Positions 11,708 through 23,016 of a stretch of DNA of 64,000 bases are shown piece after piece (position 1 is the first letter of the stretch; every line of letters starts with the position of its first letter). A program made the position numbers and the translations under genes. This DNA is from Oidiodendron maius Zn (lineage: Eukaryota > Ascomycota > Leotiomycetes > Myxotrichaceae), in contig KN832870.1 in the NCBI GenBank assembly GCA_000827325.1, positions 3,472,001 to 3,536,000 on the forward strand, read 5' to 3'. The notes below the pieces were generated by a model. That model searched no databases, was not told the DNA's origin, and worked only from the letters and a program-made list of their open reading frames with translations.

Positions 11708-12605
11708 TCAGTCCTTCGAATCGATGTCTAAACCTTCCAGCTTCGCCGCTACAGCATCTGCAGCGACCTGTTTCTGTACTGCGGTGGCCTCTCCGGACAC
11801 GGTACGAGTAACACTGGAGGAGCGAGAATAGACCGAGGCCGCCTTCTCCGTGTTCGAGTTGATGATAATCCGGAATCGTCGAGCGTTGAGCACTGCCTGC
11901 TGCCTGTCCGCCTCCGTGTCCCCCATGTCCTCGTCGCTTATATCCTCTTCTCCTTTCTCGTCGGGGACCTTTAGGTATGCCTTGAAGCCGTGGCGGTTGC
12001 TGAAGAGTCTGTTCCACTTCTTCAGGGTGCTTTTCAGGTCGCTCTCGTAAACTAGGTCCTTCTTAACTCGATTGATCACGTTCTTCTTGTGAATCCTCCA
12101 GGTCCACGACGGGCCTGGGACTTCCACGGCGTCCAGGATCTCGCGACTGAAGTGCTTCCACATCTCCTCGCTCACGCCGTATCGCAGGGCCAACCTCCCG
12201 TCCCACTGGAAGCCAGAGGACAGTGGTTCGTTCTTTGTGGGGACAGAGAAGACGTATTTCTTGTCCGGTCTGGGAGTGTTTCCAAAGGAGATCCGTCGCC
12301 CGTCGCCGCGCGACTGGGGGCGCTCGATGGAGTCCGGCGAGCCAGTTCCAGGGACGTGGAGGGACTGGGGCCTAGGTTCTGTTCGAGGAGGAGGGAGGGA
12401 CTGCGGGCGTCGAGTTTTCCTAGCTCCCTCGCTGTGTAGAATGTATATTAGTGAAAATGTTTTTATTTTGCTGGGACTTTCAGGATACGCACGAGACATG
12501 CGACGAGGAGACCTTTGAGCGACCATTCGGCCTGCCGCCCTGCTGCCTCTGCTTCTTTTTCTTCTCCTCCTCCTCGAGTTGTGCCAGCAGGTTGAGCTGA
12601 TCCAT
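11708..12605 (-). CDS. Uncharacterised conserved-looking protein, 278 aa
   Basis: Exon 1 is 12605..12493 and exon 2 12431..11708. The 61-nt intron has GTGCGT, an ACTAATA branch and CTACACAG. I do not recognise the family. The N-terminus is MDQLNLLAQLEEEEKKKQRQ, a short acidic/basic helix, followed by a Pro/Ser/Arg-rich linker. A compact-looking region follows (about residues 105-205) with FQWDGRLALRYGVSEEMW and an aromatic, basic stretch PSWTWRIHKKN. The tail is acidic (EEDISDEDMGDTEAD), then Ala- and Val-rich. No signal peptide or membrane segment is seen, so it is probably nuclear or cytosolic. Splicing consistency and codon-like composition support a real gene; the function is unknown. Confidence 0.7.
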
Positions 12606-15600
12606 GGCTGAGGAGGTTGAGGTAGACGATGTGGAGACGGGTGCTGCTCACAGATGAGCGAGATGTGGATGGGGATAGCTTCGTAGAGATGTGTAGCTCT
12701 GCCTCGAGACTGGTGCCGTGGGAGCGTAGGCGACTAATAAAGTGAAACTTGCTGCCAGCGAGAGCAAAGAAAGTATGGAGGTGCTGAGCTGAAGGGGGCA
12801 AGAGGAGACTATCTATGCAGGGTGATTACCCATTACCATCAATCGCGTGCACGCCCAAAAATTCAGAGCCAGGTAGAGGGAGGGATGGATAAGCTACGAC
12901 GAAACGGCCCCGGAAAAAGACTTGGTGCGATGGCGCAGTCATGGTCGTAGGGAGGGTAAGGTAAGGCAAGGTTTGGCCAGGCCAGGCAGTCAGTCCCGGA
13001 TGGAAGTTTACTCAGTATTGTCTGACTAGGAGGCAGCCTCTAGAACGATGGCCAAGACACGGCTGAGCGCAACGATGGGAGCTCTCCGCATCGAGTCATA
13101 ACGAGGAGTTGCGCATCCCGAGGTCCAGTCGTCGTGCTACTGACAGTACATGGTACATGGTATATGGTACGCTAACACTCTACTGTGCTACCTCACGCCA
13201 CTGTGGAGGGTGCCTGTCCGTCAGGCGGAGAAAAGAGAAGACGGCGATGGGCAACACTCTGCAGTCCTGGCAGTGGCCCTTGTCCCTGTCCCTTTCCATG
13301 CGTTCTGCACATTGCACCGCTGCACTCTGCACTCTGCAATCTGCGTGGCTGCCGTTGCTTTTTTGCTGCTGACTACCCACCGACTGGCGGCCTGTGCAGC
13401 TCTCACGCTCCCCCAGAAACGACAATGATCTCTCAAGCATGAATGACAATTCCATCAGCCGTGCATTAGCGCCGTGGCCGGGACCCTTCACCGTGGACGA
13501 CAATTGATGCAAGCGATGCCTCTGTGCTTTTCCGTACGCGTATCGTGCTGGCAGATGCCTAGGGCCTTGCGCGTGCTGTACGCCATACGGCGTATCGTAC
13601 ACATGCAAGATAAGGTACTGTAGGCAGGACAACCCGAATGTGTACAGTACAATCCCTCCTACGACAGTCTCCATGTCGCCCAATATGAACAGAACCGGAA
13701 ATGAAAATCGCCTTCACCCCGGCATGCTCCACGGTGTCACTTAGCTCGTGGCCTGGGCCGGGTTGTCTCCCGGCGGCACAAAAGATTCCACTTTGCGCTC
13801 CACCTGCACCCAGCATAAGTTCCCCGGAAGACAATTAATTTAGGCCTGCTGTGCTTTAGGCCTGTTCTTTAGTCCTGGTCTCTTCTCGTAGTCCTGGTAG
13901 AGAGCACCCCTACGGCGCGGTCCGTCAAGGTCTTCTTCAAAGGCACGTAGACTCCACAACACAGCAGTTGCAATTCACCGCAACTTATTGATCAGCCTCT
14001 GTTCGCGGCGTCTCCTGCCATGCCGCCTTGACCCATCAATGGAAGCTCCTCACGCGGGGCTCTCAGCAACTGGTGTCTGAGTTATCACGTGCCTCGAAAG
14101 CTCATCAGCACCGTCATCATTGCCACGCGCTGCGGTCTCCACATCGCTCAGACACTCAGCCACACAGCCACTACTCTTTGCAACACCGGCGCAGAGTCGA
14201 GACTGTCCTCCCACCGCGCCCATTCGCTGTCGTGCACCTCGCTCCGAGGCATGCGGTAGTACAGTAAGTACGAGAGTCATGCACCAGCGACAATGCTCTA
14301 TGGTACAAGGGGCAAACTCTTCGTCGAACACCTCCACTCCTGCCACCTGTCTCGTCTTGGCGTCCAGTGGTGCTGCCTTTAAAATTAGTCTGTACAGCTG
14401 ACGTACAGAAAACGGTGGTTATGTAATAGCTGGGTCTGGCTCAACGGCGAGCTGCAGGCGATATGAGTAAATAAATGATCAGGCGACATTCAACCGGAAC
14501 TGGCTCTGCTTCGCCCCAATGAATCTCTCGAAATATACTCATTTCTCCTAGCCTTCTAAGATGCCTCATTAATCCGTAATCCGGTACACTCATTCGATGA
14601 CGTAAGTAAGGAAACGAGGGAACGGAGAGACAGTAAACTAGACAGTGTTGTTACGGGATGTGCTTCAGTCAGATTCGACCGTCTACTTGGCTCTCAGCAG
14701 ACAATGAACTCCTATTGCCATAGCATCGGGGGCATTATCATGGACCGTGTAAAGTGATGGTCTTGTCCACCATGGACTGGATGAGGTTATCACGGGATCC
14801 CGAACTACCTCAAGAATAAGGTCGGCGCATGAAGTCATCCTGGCACAGAAGCAAAAGAGGAATGCAAGCCAACTTCTCAGGAGAATTATTGCTTATAAAA
14901 TATAAATCAAAGGAATAGTCTAAGCAACATATCGATTGACACTTTGCAGCATACACTGTCTAACGTAGGCTCTGGTAGAGAGCTTTGATTAAATCAAATT
15001 GTGAGAAAGTCACAGCTACTCTAGTCTATATATTACGGCTGCTAACAACGTGCCCAGATATAGTATGCCCTTGAGCTTCTTGGAGAGATATCTCCTGACC
15101 AAGTCTCTCCCAGCACAATATCTTGCAGCACCCATCCCCGAAGAGGGATCAGCCTGTGGTCTTTCATGTGAAACCTCTCCCAATACCTACTTAGGCAAGG
15201 CATAATTGGGAGCGTGGGTAAATTTAATAGTAATAAAACAGTAGGCGACCAGGAGAATGTAGTAATATACTCTCTTGGATGCAGACGATATGAAAATCTT
15301 AGTAAGGAACGATTAGGAGTGATGCCCTCAGATTAGCTCTCAAGTTCTCATCGTTAACACTTACTCTCTTGTCACCGTCGAAACAGATCAAGGAAAGTAG
15401 GTTAACCTGCATATTTGGCTTTTTGCTTTTTGATCATCACAGGGCTAAAGAAGACTTCCAAATTGTACGTCTAACAGACGTCAAGAAACTCGCAAGGGTT
15501 AATATCCCGAAGGCATTCAAAAAGGAAGAATCTGTCTATAAATTAGCATGGAATCAACGTGTAGCCAGGGTAGATTGCTCGCACCAAGCCACTCCGATTG

Positions 15601-16146
15601 AAAACTATATCTCTACTCTCAGCGATGATTTACGCCAAATCCACAGCTCTTCCAAGAGCCTAAGGATCCCGCCCCAAATTTGCATTAAGCACGAGACGCT
15701 CAGTGACTCATGAAATCACAGCTTCACAGCATCATCTCGAGAAGAAGCCGGTTGTCGTCACTGTAACATGAGGCCCCTTGTTTTTATCCCCAGGGTCAAA
15801 CCACTAGGTGAGTACGGACGACTGATTATCGAACCAGATGGTAGTCGACCTGCTAAGATTTCTGTTCATATGTTCACTCACAATCAACCGTCTACCTTCA
15901 TAGAGGTTGAATAGTGTGATAGCTCGATGAAGATTATCGTCACTGCAGGAAGTGTGTGTTAATAGAGGGAAAGGGTGGAACGCGAGATATTTGGAGCGCG
16001 CGAGAAAAATTGCGCTAGTGGAAACTACTGTAACTTTATTTCCGCCTACCAGTCCGTTGGAGATCAATCACCAACTTCAACCTTGAACCCCAAGTAACAG
16101 TCAACTCTCATAACCCTCGAGGGGCTTGCACCGCGTATTTGCCATC
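12606..16146. other. 3.5-kb gene-poor region
   Basis: This is the longest stretch without a supported gene in an otherwise dense window. The part nearest 12605 is CT/GA-rich, like a fungal promoter or 5' leader. 13.1-14.4 kb is GC-richer with short direct repeats (GTACATG units at 13146..13170, TGCACTC units near 13321), and 14.4-15.4 kb is AT-rich. Open frames on both strands (for example near 13.2, 14.1 and 15.4 kb) lack domains, good starts or splice support. Confidence 0.5.
13313..13348. repeat. Short tandem heptanucleotide repeat (TGCACTC-type)
   Basis: Consecutive units TGCACCGC, TGCACTC, TGCACTC, TGCAATC and TGCGTGG form a small degenerate tandem array inside the gene-poor region. It is probably replication slippage; no function is implied. 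Confidence 0.6.
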
Positions 16147-16993
16147 ATGGTAAGTTCACAAACAGGGTCTTAAGTCATCTTCGCTAGAACTAACATGTCT
16201 CCAACCAGGCGCGCAATTCAGAAAAAGCGCAATCGATGCTCTTCCGCTTTCGAGAAGCGCAAGCAGCAGACCTAGGTATTATCGATGCCGGACGGACACG
16301 CCGCCCGAAGATGATCACAGAGGTGACATCCATACCGACATGCGAGAAGTGGCGTGGCCAGGTGCTGAAGGAGATTTCGCGGAAAGTTAGCAAGATCCAG
16401 GACCCAGGCCTGAGCGATTACATGATTAGAGACTTGAATGATGAGATCAATAAGGCGATGAGGGAGAAACACATGTGGGAAGTGCAGATTCGGAATTTAG
16501 GCGGTCCAAATTATATGCGGAGCGCCAAGGTATATGATGAAGATGGAAAGGAAATCCCTGGAGGGGGGAAAGGATACAGGTTAGTCGCGTCGCCTTTAGG
16601 AAGCCCTGTGTAGAGCTAATGGGCATAATTAGGTATTTCGGCCGTGCGAGAGAACTACCAGGAGTAAAAGAGCTCTTTGAAGCGGCAACACAAAAGCCAC
16701 GAGAAGACAAACCTCTAGATTCAAGAGCGGACATGAGGAAGCAGGTAGATGCGTCATACTACGGCTACAATCTTGACGAAGAGGACGGAACTCTCTTGGC
16801 ATATGAGGCTGAAAAGGAAAAGGAAGCATTTCAAAATCTGCTTAATAGTAGCGACGGGAGACCGCCGAAAGCGTGGGAACCATTACCCGGAGATGCGGGA
16901 GATGGACAGGAATGGCAATTACCAACTGGTGAAGAAGTCCAGGAAGAGCTGATTGAGAGGAGACGGCGGAGGCTCCTCGATAAACTTGGATGA
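16147..16993 (+). CDS. ISY1: Pre-mRNA splicing factor Isy1
   Basis: The first exon is only the ATG (16147..16149). Exon 2 is 16209..16579 and exon 3 16633..16993; the product is 244 aa. The N-terminus MARNSEKAQSMLFRFREAQA and the following CEKWRGQVLKEISRKVSKIQDP are the Isy1 hallmark helices, which reach the spliceosome core. EIPGGGKGYRYFGRARELPGV spans the second splice junction and is also diagnostic. Isy1 belongs to the NineTeen-associated complex and supports first-step splicing. The ATG-only exon is followed at once by GTAAGTT. The protein has its usual length and a basic C-terminus (ERRRRRLLDKLG). Confidence 0.96.
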
Positions 16994-17302
16994 TACGTAT
17001 GGATCCCAAGACAACTTGCGCCACATCCGGTAAAAGGATTATTTCCCTATATTTTTGGAACATACCTGTCTCTTACATGAGACGGCGGTGCATTGATAAT
17101 ATCTACAACAATATCTACACATAGGGCCCAATGCGAGTGATTATGTGTTAGTACCCCAATATGCCCTACTCTCGTCAAGTCAGATGTCGCTGGTTGGCCG
17201 AAACGCCTTAGTGGCGATTTTCTTGAATGATATCTGTCTGTGCTGCTGCTGTAATTTCTTTCCGAGTACTGGACAGTTCTGGTCCAGCATTCAGACATCA
17301 AT
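16994..17302. other. Convergent 3' intergenic spacer
   Basis: About 310 bp between the 3' ends of ISY1 and MTG1. Nothing recognised beyond the expected 3' UTRs. Confidence 0.6.
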
Positions 17303-18396
17303 TCAACCTCCTTCGTTGTGTCGCAGCTTTGCCCGAGCCCTCTGAACCTCTTTCTTTTGTTTCCTCGCCTGGTGGAGGCTTGTCACCGTTTCCTCCCTCG
17401 TATGCTTCTCCAACCCATCTTGGGTTATCTCATCTAGCACGAAGGTGCCTAAGTATCCTTGTCTCCACCTCTGGATAATCCATAGCGCAGCTGCATCCAG
17501 ATCGGGGACACCGCCCTTACCTAGCCTTCCAGTTTTCCTGCATACACCCTCTAGAAATTCCACAACATCATTCGTCTGCAAACAATAATCATCGTATATA
17601 TTCGTCCAGGGATAATTCTTGTTGATATGGAATAAGAGATAGTCCGCCAGCGTCACAGGGGCAATTATGGTGTCCTTGACCGAGCCGACCAGCGCCAATT
17701 TCAACATGCTCTCCGCGTTCGGCACATACGGTATAAATACTCCGGGTGTGTCGAGCAAATACACATTGTCAGTTCCCTTCTCTTCATCCTTCTCCACAAT
17801 CTTCACGCCGCTCGCAATTTTCCTCGTAACGCCTGGTTGTGCACCAGTGAAAGCTGCCTTGGCGCGGTGTACGCCTTCCAATCGGAGGGCGTTGAGGAGG
17901 GATGACTTTCCCACGTTTGGCATTCCAACCACCATGATACGCGATCCCATTATAGATTGAGCATGTGCGGCGTATTCTTTAACGTATTTGAGGACGGTTT
18001 TGATATCTTTCTTTGACTTGTGATCTGTGAAGAGGACAGTGCTGGGAGAGTGCCAGGATCTAATAATTTCTTCTCTCTGGAAGAAGACACATCAGTCAGT
18101 AGGTATATCGAATTACGGAATTTGGTATTGTAAACCTTTCTATCCGCAGCTCCACCACTACTCCCAAGGTCTTTCTTGGTGTAGAGGGTCAACCGTTCTC
18201 GACCAGCGAGTGACTGCTCAAATAGTGGATTCCGGGAAGTAAGTGGGACACGATAGTCACGGCATTCAATTATGAGGTCAATTGACGATAGCATAGTCTT
18301 CATCTTCGAAAGACCGGCAGCGTGATGGCCAAGAAAGTAGGAACGAGGGAGCGAGAGTTGGTTTGGGAATGACAAGCGCGGAACGAAAGAAGCCAT
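17303..18396 (-). CDS. MTG1: Mitochondrial ribosome-associated GTPase Mtg1
   Basis: Exons are 18396..18136 and 18076..17303, giving 344 aa. Splicing of the 59-nt intron joins ADRK to REEIIRSWHSPSTVLFTDHK. It is a circularly permuted GTPase of the YlqF/RbgA family: the G4-type motif TKKD (YTKKDLG) precedes the P-loop GMPNVGKSS, and G3 is DTPG. The N-terminal IDLIIECRDYRVPLTSRNP is the family start motif. Mtg1 acts on the large mitoribosomal subunit during late assembly at the inner membrane matrix face. No long presequence is obvious, but the first residues (MASFVPRLSFPNQLSLPRSYF) are basic and hydroxylated as in matrix targeting. The tail is Lys/Arg-rich. Confidence 0.95.
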
Positions 18397-19275
18397 TGTG
18401 CTGGCTATTCTAAGATGTTATCGAAGTCCCATAACTAGAACATGGTAGAGGCACAGCGCGCTCAATTGTGGCCGTCGAGAGAATACGATAGTTTCTTCGC
18501 GGTTGAGGGAATATTTGGCGAGGCTGCGTGAATGATAGGTAAGGTTGCGGCTACAGTAGTACCACGCAAGTGCCTCCTGGCGCTGTTAAAGGCGGGGCGG
18601 CACTCTTGGCTGCAGCCTCAACTGAGGCATTACCCGCGCCCTGCTAAAAGCGGCGCGCCCCAAGTGAGCGGCCAGGTGAGCAGTCTACACATTTCGCTCA
18701 GACTTTATCCACGAGGCTGAAGCAGAGAAATTTAGTCTGGCCTTTCCAGCCGACCTTGCCTGTAGAGCAACATAAGCAGCCAGGTGGTTTCGCTTTTCAA
18801 TAGGATTTTCCTTAGCGAATAATAAAGCTATGTATTTAAATCACTGATATGTGTATTTGCGTTTACATCACCATTCGCCACAAGCCGGAATATTCACAAA
18901 GTCCCATCGCGTACATATGAGGACACAACAAGTTTGAGAATTCTCAAGGTAACATTCGGTTTATTATCTGTGGAAACGAGCTGTCCTAGATCTTTAACTG
19001 TACTTCACTTTATTTGGTATTCAACAAAGCCTAGACACTAAGATGCTTTTGGTACCTCATCTATGAACTCTAAGAAGGGATTACCATCAGAGATCCATGC
19101 CATGATATCATGTCCTCCAACGAACTTTTAATACCCGTTCATGCAGTCGTCGTCGTAAAACAATCGCTTGGCTGATCAAGAAAGGAGGAGCATAAAGAAA
19201 ATAGATTGCAGGCAGAACTTTTAAGGTAGCCGCAGTGAAGCCATGTGTCAAAACTTGAGTCCGGCTCGAATTCTT
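18397..19275. other. Intergenic between MTG1 and SND1
   Basis: Contains the MTG1 upstream region, copy B of the dispersed repeat (18577..18682), then AT-rich DNA down to the SND1 3' end. No gene recognised. Confidence 0.55.
18577..18682 (+). repeat. Dispersed GC-rich repeat, copy B
   Basis: Plus-strand copy of the segment at 597..696, in inverted orientation relative to it. It carries two small extra GC insertions (GGGC/GGCC type) and the same block order. The flanks outside about 100 bp do not align, so the shared unit is bounded. Confidence 0.75.
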
Positions 19276-22026
19276 CTAGTCCTCCGTTGGGTCGCCATAC
19301 TCCCACATGCCTAAGTGCTCCTCCTTCGCAACCTCCATTTTCTCTCGAAGAGCTTTTAGAACGTCGCCAAAGCCGCGCTCCCATGCTTTTAGCTTTGTAG
19401 GAACCATAGCATATCCAGCAGAGACAATATCAGAATTGATGCTGTCGGTCAATTCCTCGCTATGCTGTGGGTCGTACAAAGTGATATAAAGGGTACCTTC
19501 AGGTGACGTAAAATCGACATTAGCAACAAGTTCTTTATTCGCAGTAACCTCGTTTATGTGGCCCACTGCCTCAGTGAGGTAGTCTTTGCTGGTCGGAAAT
19601 TGGAGCAGGGAAAGAACTGCATCAACAGCTTGCGGGCGTAGCTTCTGAGGCGAGAACTGAGCTTGAGGAAGCGGACGCAGTCTCGACCAAGGGATCTTCT
19701 CGCTGTTTCCGTAATCAATGTAAACGACTTCGGCTTCCTTGGCGGTCCGATCATTTGATCGTATGCGAGCACGATACCACGAGTCATCCTCTGTAAACTT
19801 AGCCGAAACATACTCGCCGGCCTTGGGAGGGCCAGGAAGTGGCCCAGAGTTAGCAGGGTTCAGGTGGAACGACTTGAATTGGGTCATCATAGTCTCCAAA
19901 GCAGCAGTACCTGTTCCGATAATTTGTACTTTGAGATTGCCGGTTTCGTCGATGTTGGTGACTACAACATCTCGATAGTCTTTCTCGCGTGAGATAGGAG
20001 CTGAATCGCCATTTGCTCCGCTAGAAGCCTCGGGCTCTTCTACAGTGTCCATGGAAGGATCCCAGTTGACCCACACACCCTTGCGAGCAGTTTTAGCTCG
20101 CTGTTCTGCAGCTAGAAGCATAGCAGCGTTTCCGGACTGCTCTGCAGAGTATGTGTGAACAGTGGCAAAACCTTCGTCAACGAGGATCTTGGCGAAGGAT
20201 TCTTTATTGATGTAAAGCTCGCCAATGAATCCACCAACTTTGTCAATGTTGTGGATGTCAAGCTCGACATCTCTTTGAGTCAATCTCCGGGTTGCCAAGT
20301 CATGCGCTTCCTGACCAAACGGTTCGCTCTTCTCAGTTGGAACTCTTGCCGATTTAGGAGCTCGGATACCACCCAATACAAGGGTAAGCTTTATACTCTC
20401 CCTTGGAATTAAGATGACAAATCTAGATCCACCTTTCACAAAGTCAACGACAGCTGGAATTTTCTTCTGCCTTTGAAGGGTCGAAAGGTGAATTTTAGCC
20501 TTTTGCACGGTCTCGGAGGCATCAGCATATTGTTTCGCTTTGGAAGGCTTTCCAGACCACATTCCCTTGTTCTCTTCTTTCGCCTTTTCCTGTGCAACAA
20601 GTAAGTCGTCATAATTAGGTGCTCGGTCCGTATCATCCCGTCGGTGCCTAATAACAGAGCACCAGCCTTCTTGAACCAATTGTAGTCCGATATTCTTGTC
20701 GTTGAGGGTCACAGTTGCAACCTCCTTTGCCTCAAATTCGTCGTTAGCAGGACGTGAGCCGTCGATACTAAGACGCACGTGCTTTCCAATTATAGTCTTT
20801 CGTAGGTATTCTTTTGCTTCATCTCGGAACGGAGCTTCACTGGCTTCTGCGGTTCTAGGACCACGAACGCTGCTGAGGCTGATGCGCTTCTCGACACCTG
20901 ATCGATTACGAACCATTATGACATCTGCGCTCACGACTCTGGTAACTTGGGCTTCAAGGTTTCCGCCTTGAGCACTTGATTTGGCTACGTGGTCCTTGAA
21001 CAAGCCACGCTTTGCAGATTGGCCAACCTTCTCGGCCTGTCGCAAGGTAGCCATGTCAGGGCCAAGAAGGGTAGAATGGAAGTCAACACATCGTGCAAGG
21101 CCGGCTTCGAGAAGGGCTTTTGCAATCAACCCACTTGGGTGTACAATGGTTGACACGAGTTGGTTCTGAGGACTGAGGCCCAGTACGTTGACCTTTATAT
21201 TCCGCTGTAACAATCTCTCTTCAACAAACAATCTGGCCTCATTACCATATTCTTCTGCCGGTTGAACTTGCTGATTTGAAGGATTGACGCGCTCGGTGGT
21301 TGGTGCTCGGATTCCAGCTAGCACAGTTATCACTAGAGATCCAGTGTTAGCTATTTGAGCATTGCCAATATTTGCAACGTGCAAGTGCCGAGCATCGAGA
21401 GGTGATCCAGGATAATAGGCACAGCAAAAGACACTGTACTTACGTTGATAATGCGTAGTGGGGCTGGTAAATAACCGTACAAGCAATCGATCCCCGCTCA
21501 ACACCCGCTCAACCATACCGTCGATAGACTTGCCTTTCCATGTATCCAGGAAGTTTTGGGGATTGCCCATGTCTTGTTGAACGTCAATGCGTGCAAGCCC
21601 TGTAGCCCAGAGGCCTTTGCCTTCATTTCGGGCAGTAGCTTCCAGTACTCGTAGTTGGGAAATCTGCTGGAGAGCCTCTTCGGCATCCTCCTTCTTCCCA
21701 GCATCGTCTCGTAACTTGAGCCAGCCTTCCTGCACCATGTATTCAGGGAATTTTGGACCGTTTTCATTGAGTAATACAATGCCGTATTCCCGTTTCGTAT
21801 TTGGGATAGTGTAGAGAACTTGAAAATGCACATTTTTCCCCACTAACAGCCTACGTAAAGCATCGCGAGATTCAAAAGCTCCCAGCTCGTCACCCTCTTT
21901 CTTCAGGCGTGGCGCCGCACAGTACGCAAAAGATAGAATTCGTTCCCGTTCAGGGTGGTTGGGTGATGTCAAGATGATGCTGTCGCCGCTAATGGCCGCC
22001 TTCACCTTTCCACTATAGAAGGGCAT
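19276..22026 (-). CDS. Tudor staphylococcal nuclease (SND1/Tudor-SN) homologue
   Basis: Exons are 22026..21444 and 21332..19276, giving 879 aa. The 111-nt intron (21333..21443; GTAAGT, GCTAAC, CTCTAG) is in frame and stop-free but interrupts the conserved strand ...THYQ|LITVLAGIRAPTTER. Four staphylococcal-nuclease-like OB folds precede a Tudor domain (about residues 690-760; SAKFTEDDSWYRARI and VVYIDYGNSEKIPWSRL give the aromatic cage) and a partial fifth SN fold. SND1 proteins bind RNA and act in the RISC, RNA decay, splicing and stress granules. MPFYSGKVKAAISGDSIIL matches the family N-terminus, so ATG 22026 is preferred. The frame is open 101 codons further upstream but that part is low-complexity. 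Confidence 0.93.
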   Translation of the reverse strand: MPFYSGKVKAAISGDSIILTSPNHPERERILSFAYCAAPRLKKEGDELGAFESRDALRRLLVGKNVHFQVLYTIPNTKREYGIVLLNENGPKFPEYMVQEGWLKLRDDAGKKEDAEEALQQISQLRVLEATARNEGKGLWATGLARIDVQQDMGNPQNFLDTWKGKSIDGMVERVLSGDRLLVRLFTSPTTHYQRKYSVFCCAYYPGSPLDARHLHVANIGNAQIANTGSLVITVLAGIRAPTTERVNPSNQQVQPAEEYGNEARLFVEERLLQRNIKVNVLGLSPQNQLVSTIVHPSGLIAKALLEAGLARCVDFHSTLLGPDMATLRQAEKVGQSAKRGLFKDHVAKSSAQGGNLEAQVTRVVSADVIMVRNRSGVEKRISLSSVRGPRTAEASEAPFRDEAKEYLRKTIIGKHVRLSIDGSRPANDEFEAKEVATVTLNDKNIGLQLVQEGWCSVIRHRRDDTDRAPNYDDLLVAQEKAKEENKGMWSGKPSKAKQYADASETVQKAKIHLSTLQRQKKIPAVVDFVKGGSRFVILIPRESIKLTLVLGGIRAPKSARVPTEKSEPFGQEAHDLATRRLTQRDVELDIHNIDKVGGFIGELYINKESFAKILVDEGFATVHTYSAEQSGNAAMLLAAEQRAKTARKGVWVNWDPSMDTVEEPEASSGANGDSAPISREKDYRDVVVTNIDETGNLKVQIIGTGTAALETMMTQFKSFHLNPANSGPLPGPPKAGEYVSAKFTEDDSWYRARIRSNDRTAKEAEVVYIDYGNSEKIPWSRLRPLPQAQFSPQKLRPQAVDAVLSLLQFPTSKDYLTEAVGHINEVTANKELVANVDFTSPEGTLYITLYDPQHSEELTDSINSDIVSAGYAMVPTKLKAWERGFGDVLKALREKMEVAKEEHLGMWEYGDPTED

Positions 22027-22996
22027 GGCGTGGTATCGTGCAGGGGGTACTGGGATAAAGCGAGACCTTCTTGGGGACTGCGCCTTTGAGCTAGGAGAAC
22101 TGACGATTGGGGGAAGGTTCGTGACTAGATGTAAAGGGGCACTAGGAAATGAGTGAGGCATGTTAGCATTTGAGTCACTCTGCCATGGACTTTGGATATT
22201 AGAGTTTCTGCGCCATCGAGCACCTTGGCTCACAGCACGTCCAATTTTGATATCCCTGACAGGCATTTTGAAGGGTAGGGCGTTTGTAAATAATTCGAAT
22301 CGTAGAGAGAGGGTGGGTTTGCAGATCAATAATTAAATGAATATCGCATAGCTGGAGTAGGTCATACTTATAGCGAGTAATGGTGAGAAGTGAATTGGCC
22401 CGGTTGTGTGTGGCGAAAGGAGACACCCATTGAACTCAATCTTCAGAGAAGTCGACATTGGTATTCTTATTCGTAGAACGAAAGGAAGACTGTTGTCTGA
22501 AAAAAACAAGTCCTCTTCCGTGCGAACAGGATATAGCAGTGTTAAACTTTAAAACCTGCTCTCTCCATCCTGTCGTCTCTGGAACGAACAGCAATGTGCA
22601 GAGAGGATGCGCCGGCCTGCGTAACCAGACAGTAGGAGATTGCTGGACACTTACGTCTGAATTCAGAGGCCTGTGACGGTTGCCAGGATCAGAGATGTCA
22701 AGCCGCACCAAGTTTCTGCAATTGAGATATCCAAAGAAATGTTGCGGGGAAGAAGCTCTTTGTCTGGTCTGGGGACAGATCACACACTGAACATCCACAG
22801 ATTAAGTAATTGTTCGTGTGAACCCCGCCATTGCACGTGACTTAGCCGAAGCCCGATATCGACGCGACCCGATCCGTCAATTTTATATCAGGGCTTTAGT
22901 CTCTAGTCAGTTTAGTCACGGTTAGACATTAATTAGCAGAGAAGTCCATTTTACAAAATTGAAAACAGTATTTTTACAGGAGCTGATGGTGATATT

Positions 22997-23016
22997 GATT
23001 GATATCGATATCAATC
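22997..23016. other. Perfect 20-bp palindrome
   Basis: The half-site GATTGATATC is followed directly by its exact reverse complement. Flanking bases break the symmetry on both sides. A dimeric regulator site is possible but unproven. Confidence 0.7.

Noticed and set aside
13146-13170. GTACATG/GTATATG tandem units
   Set aside because: Only three and a half units; treated as simple-sequence noise rather than a feature.
13109-13834. Overlapping open frames on both strands, 70-167 aa
   Set aside because: The region is GC-rich, which inflates open frames; the translations are Cys/His/Arg-rich without motifs or introns.
15369-15713. 114-aa plus-strand open frame
   Set aside because: It starts at a non-ATG codon, shows no domain I recognise and has no supporting splice sites.
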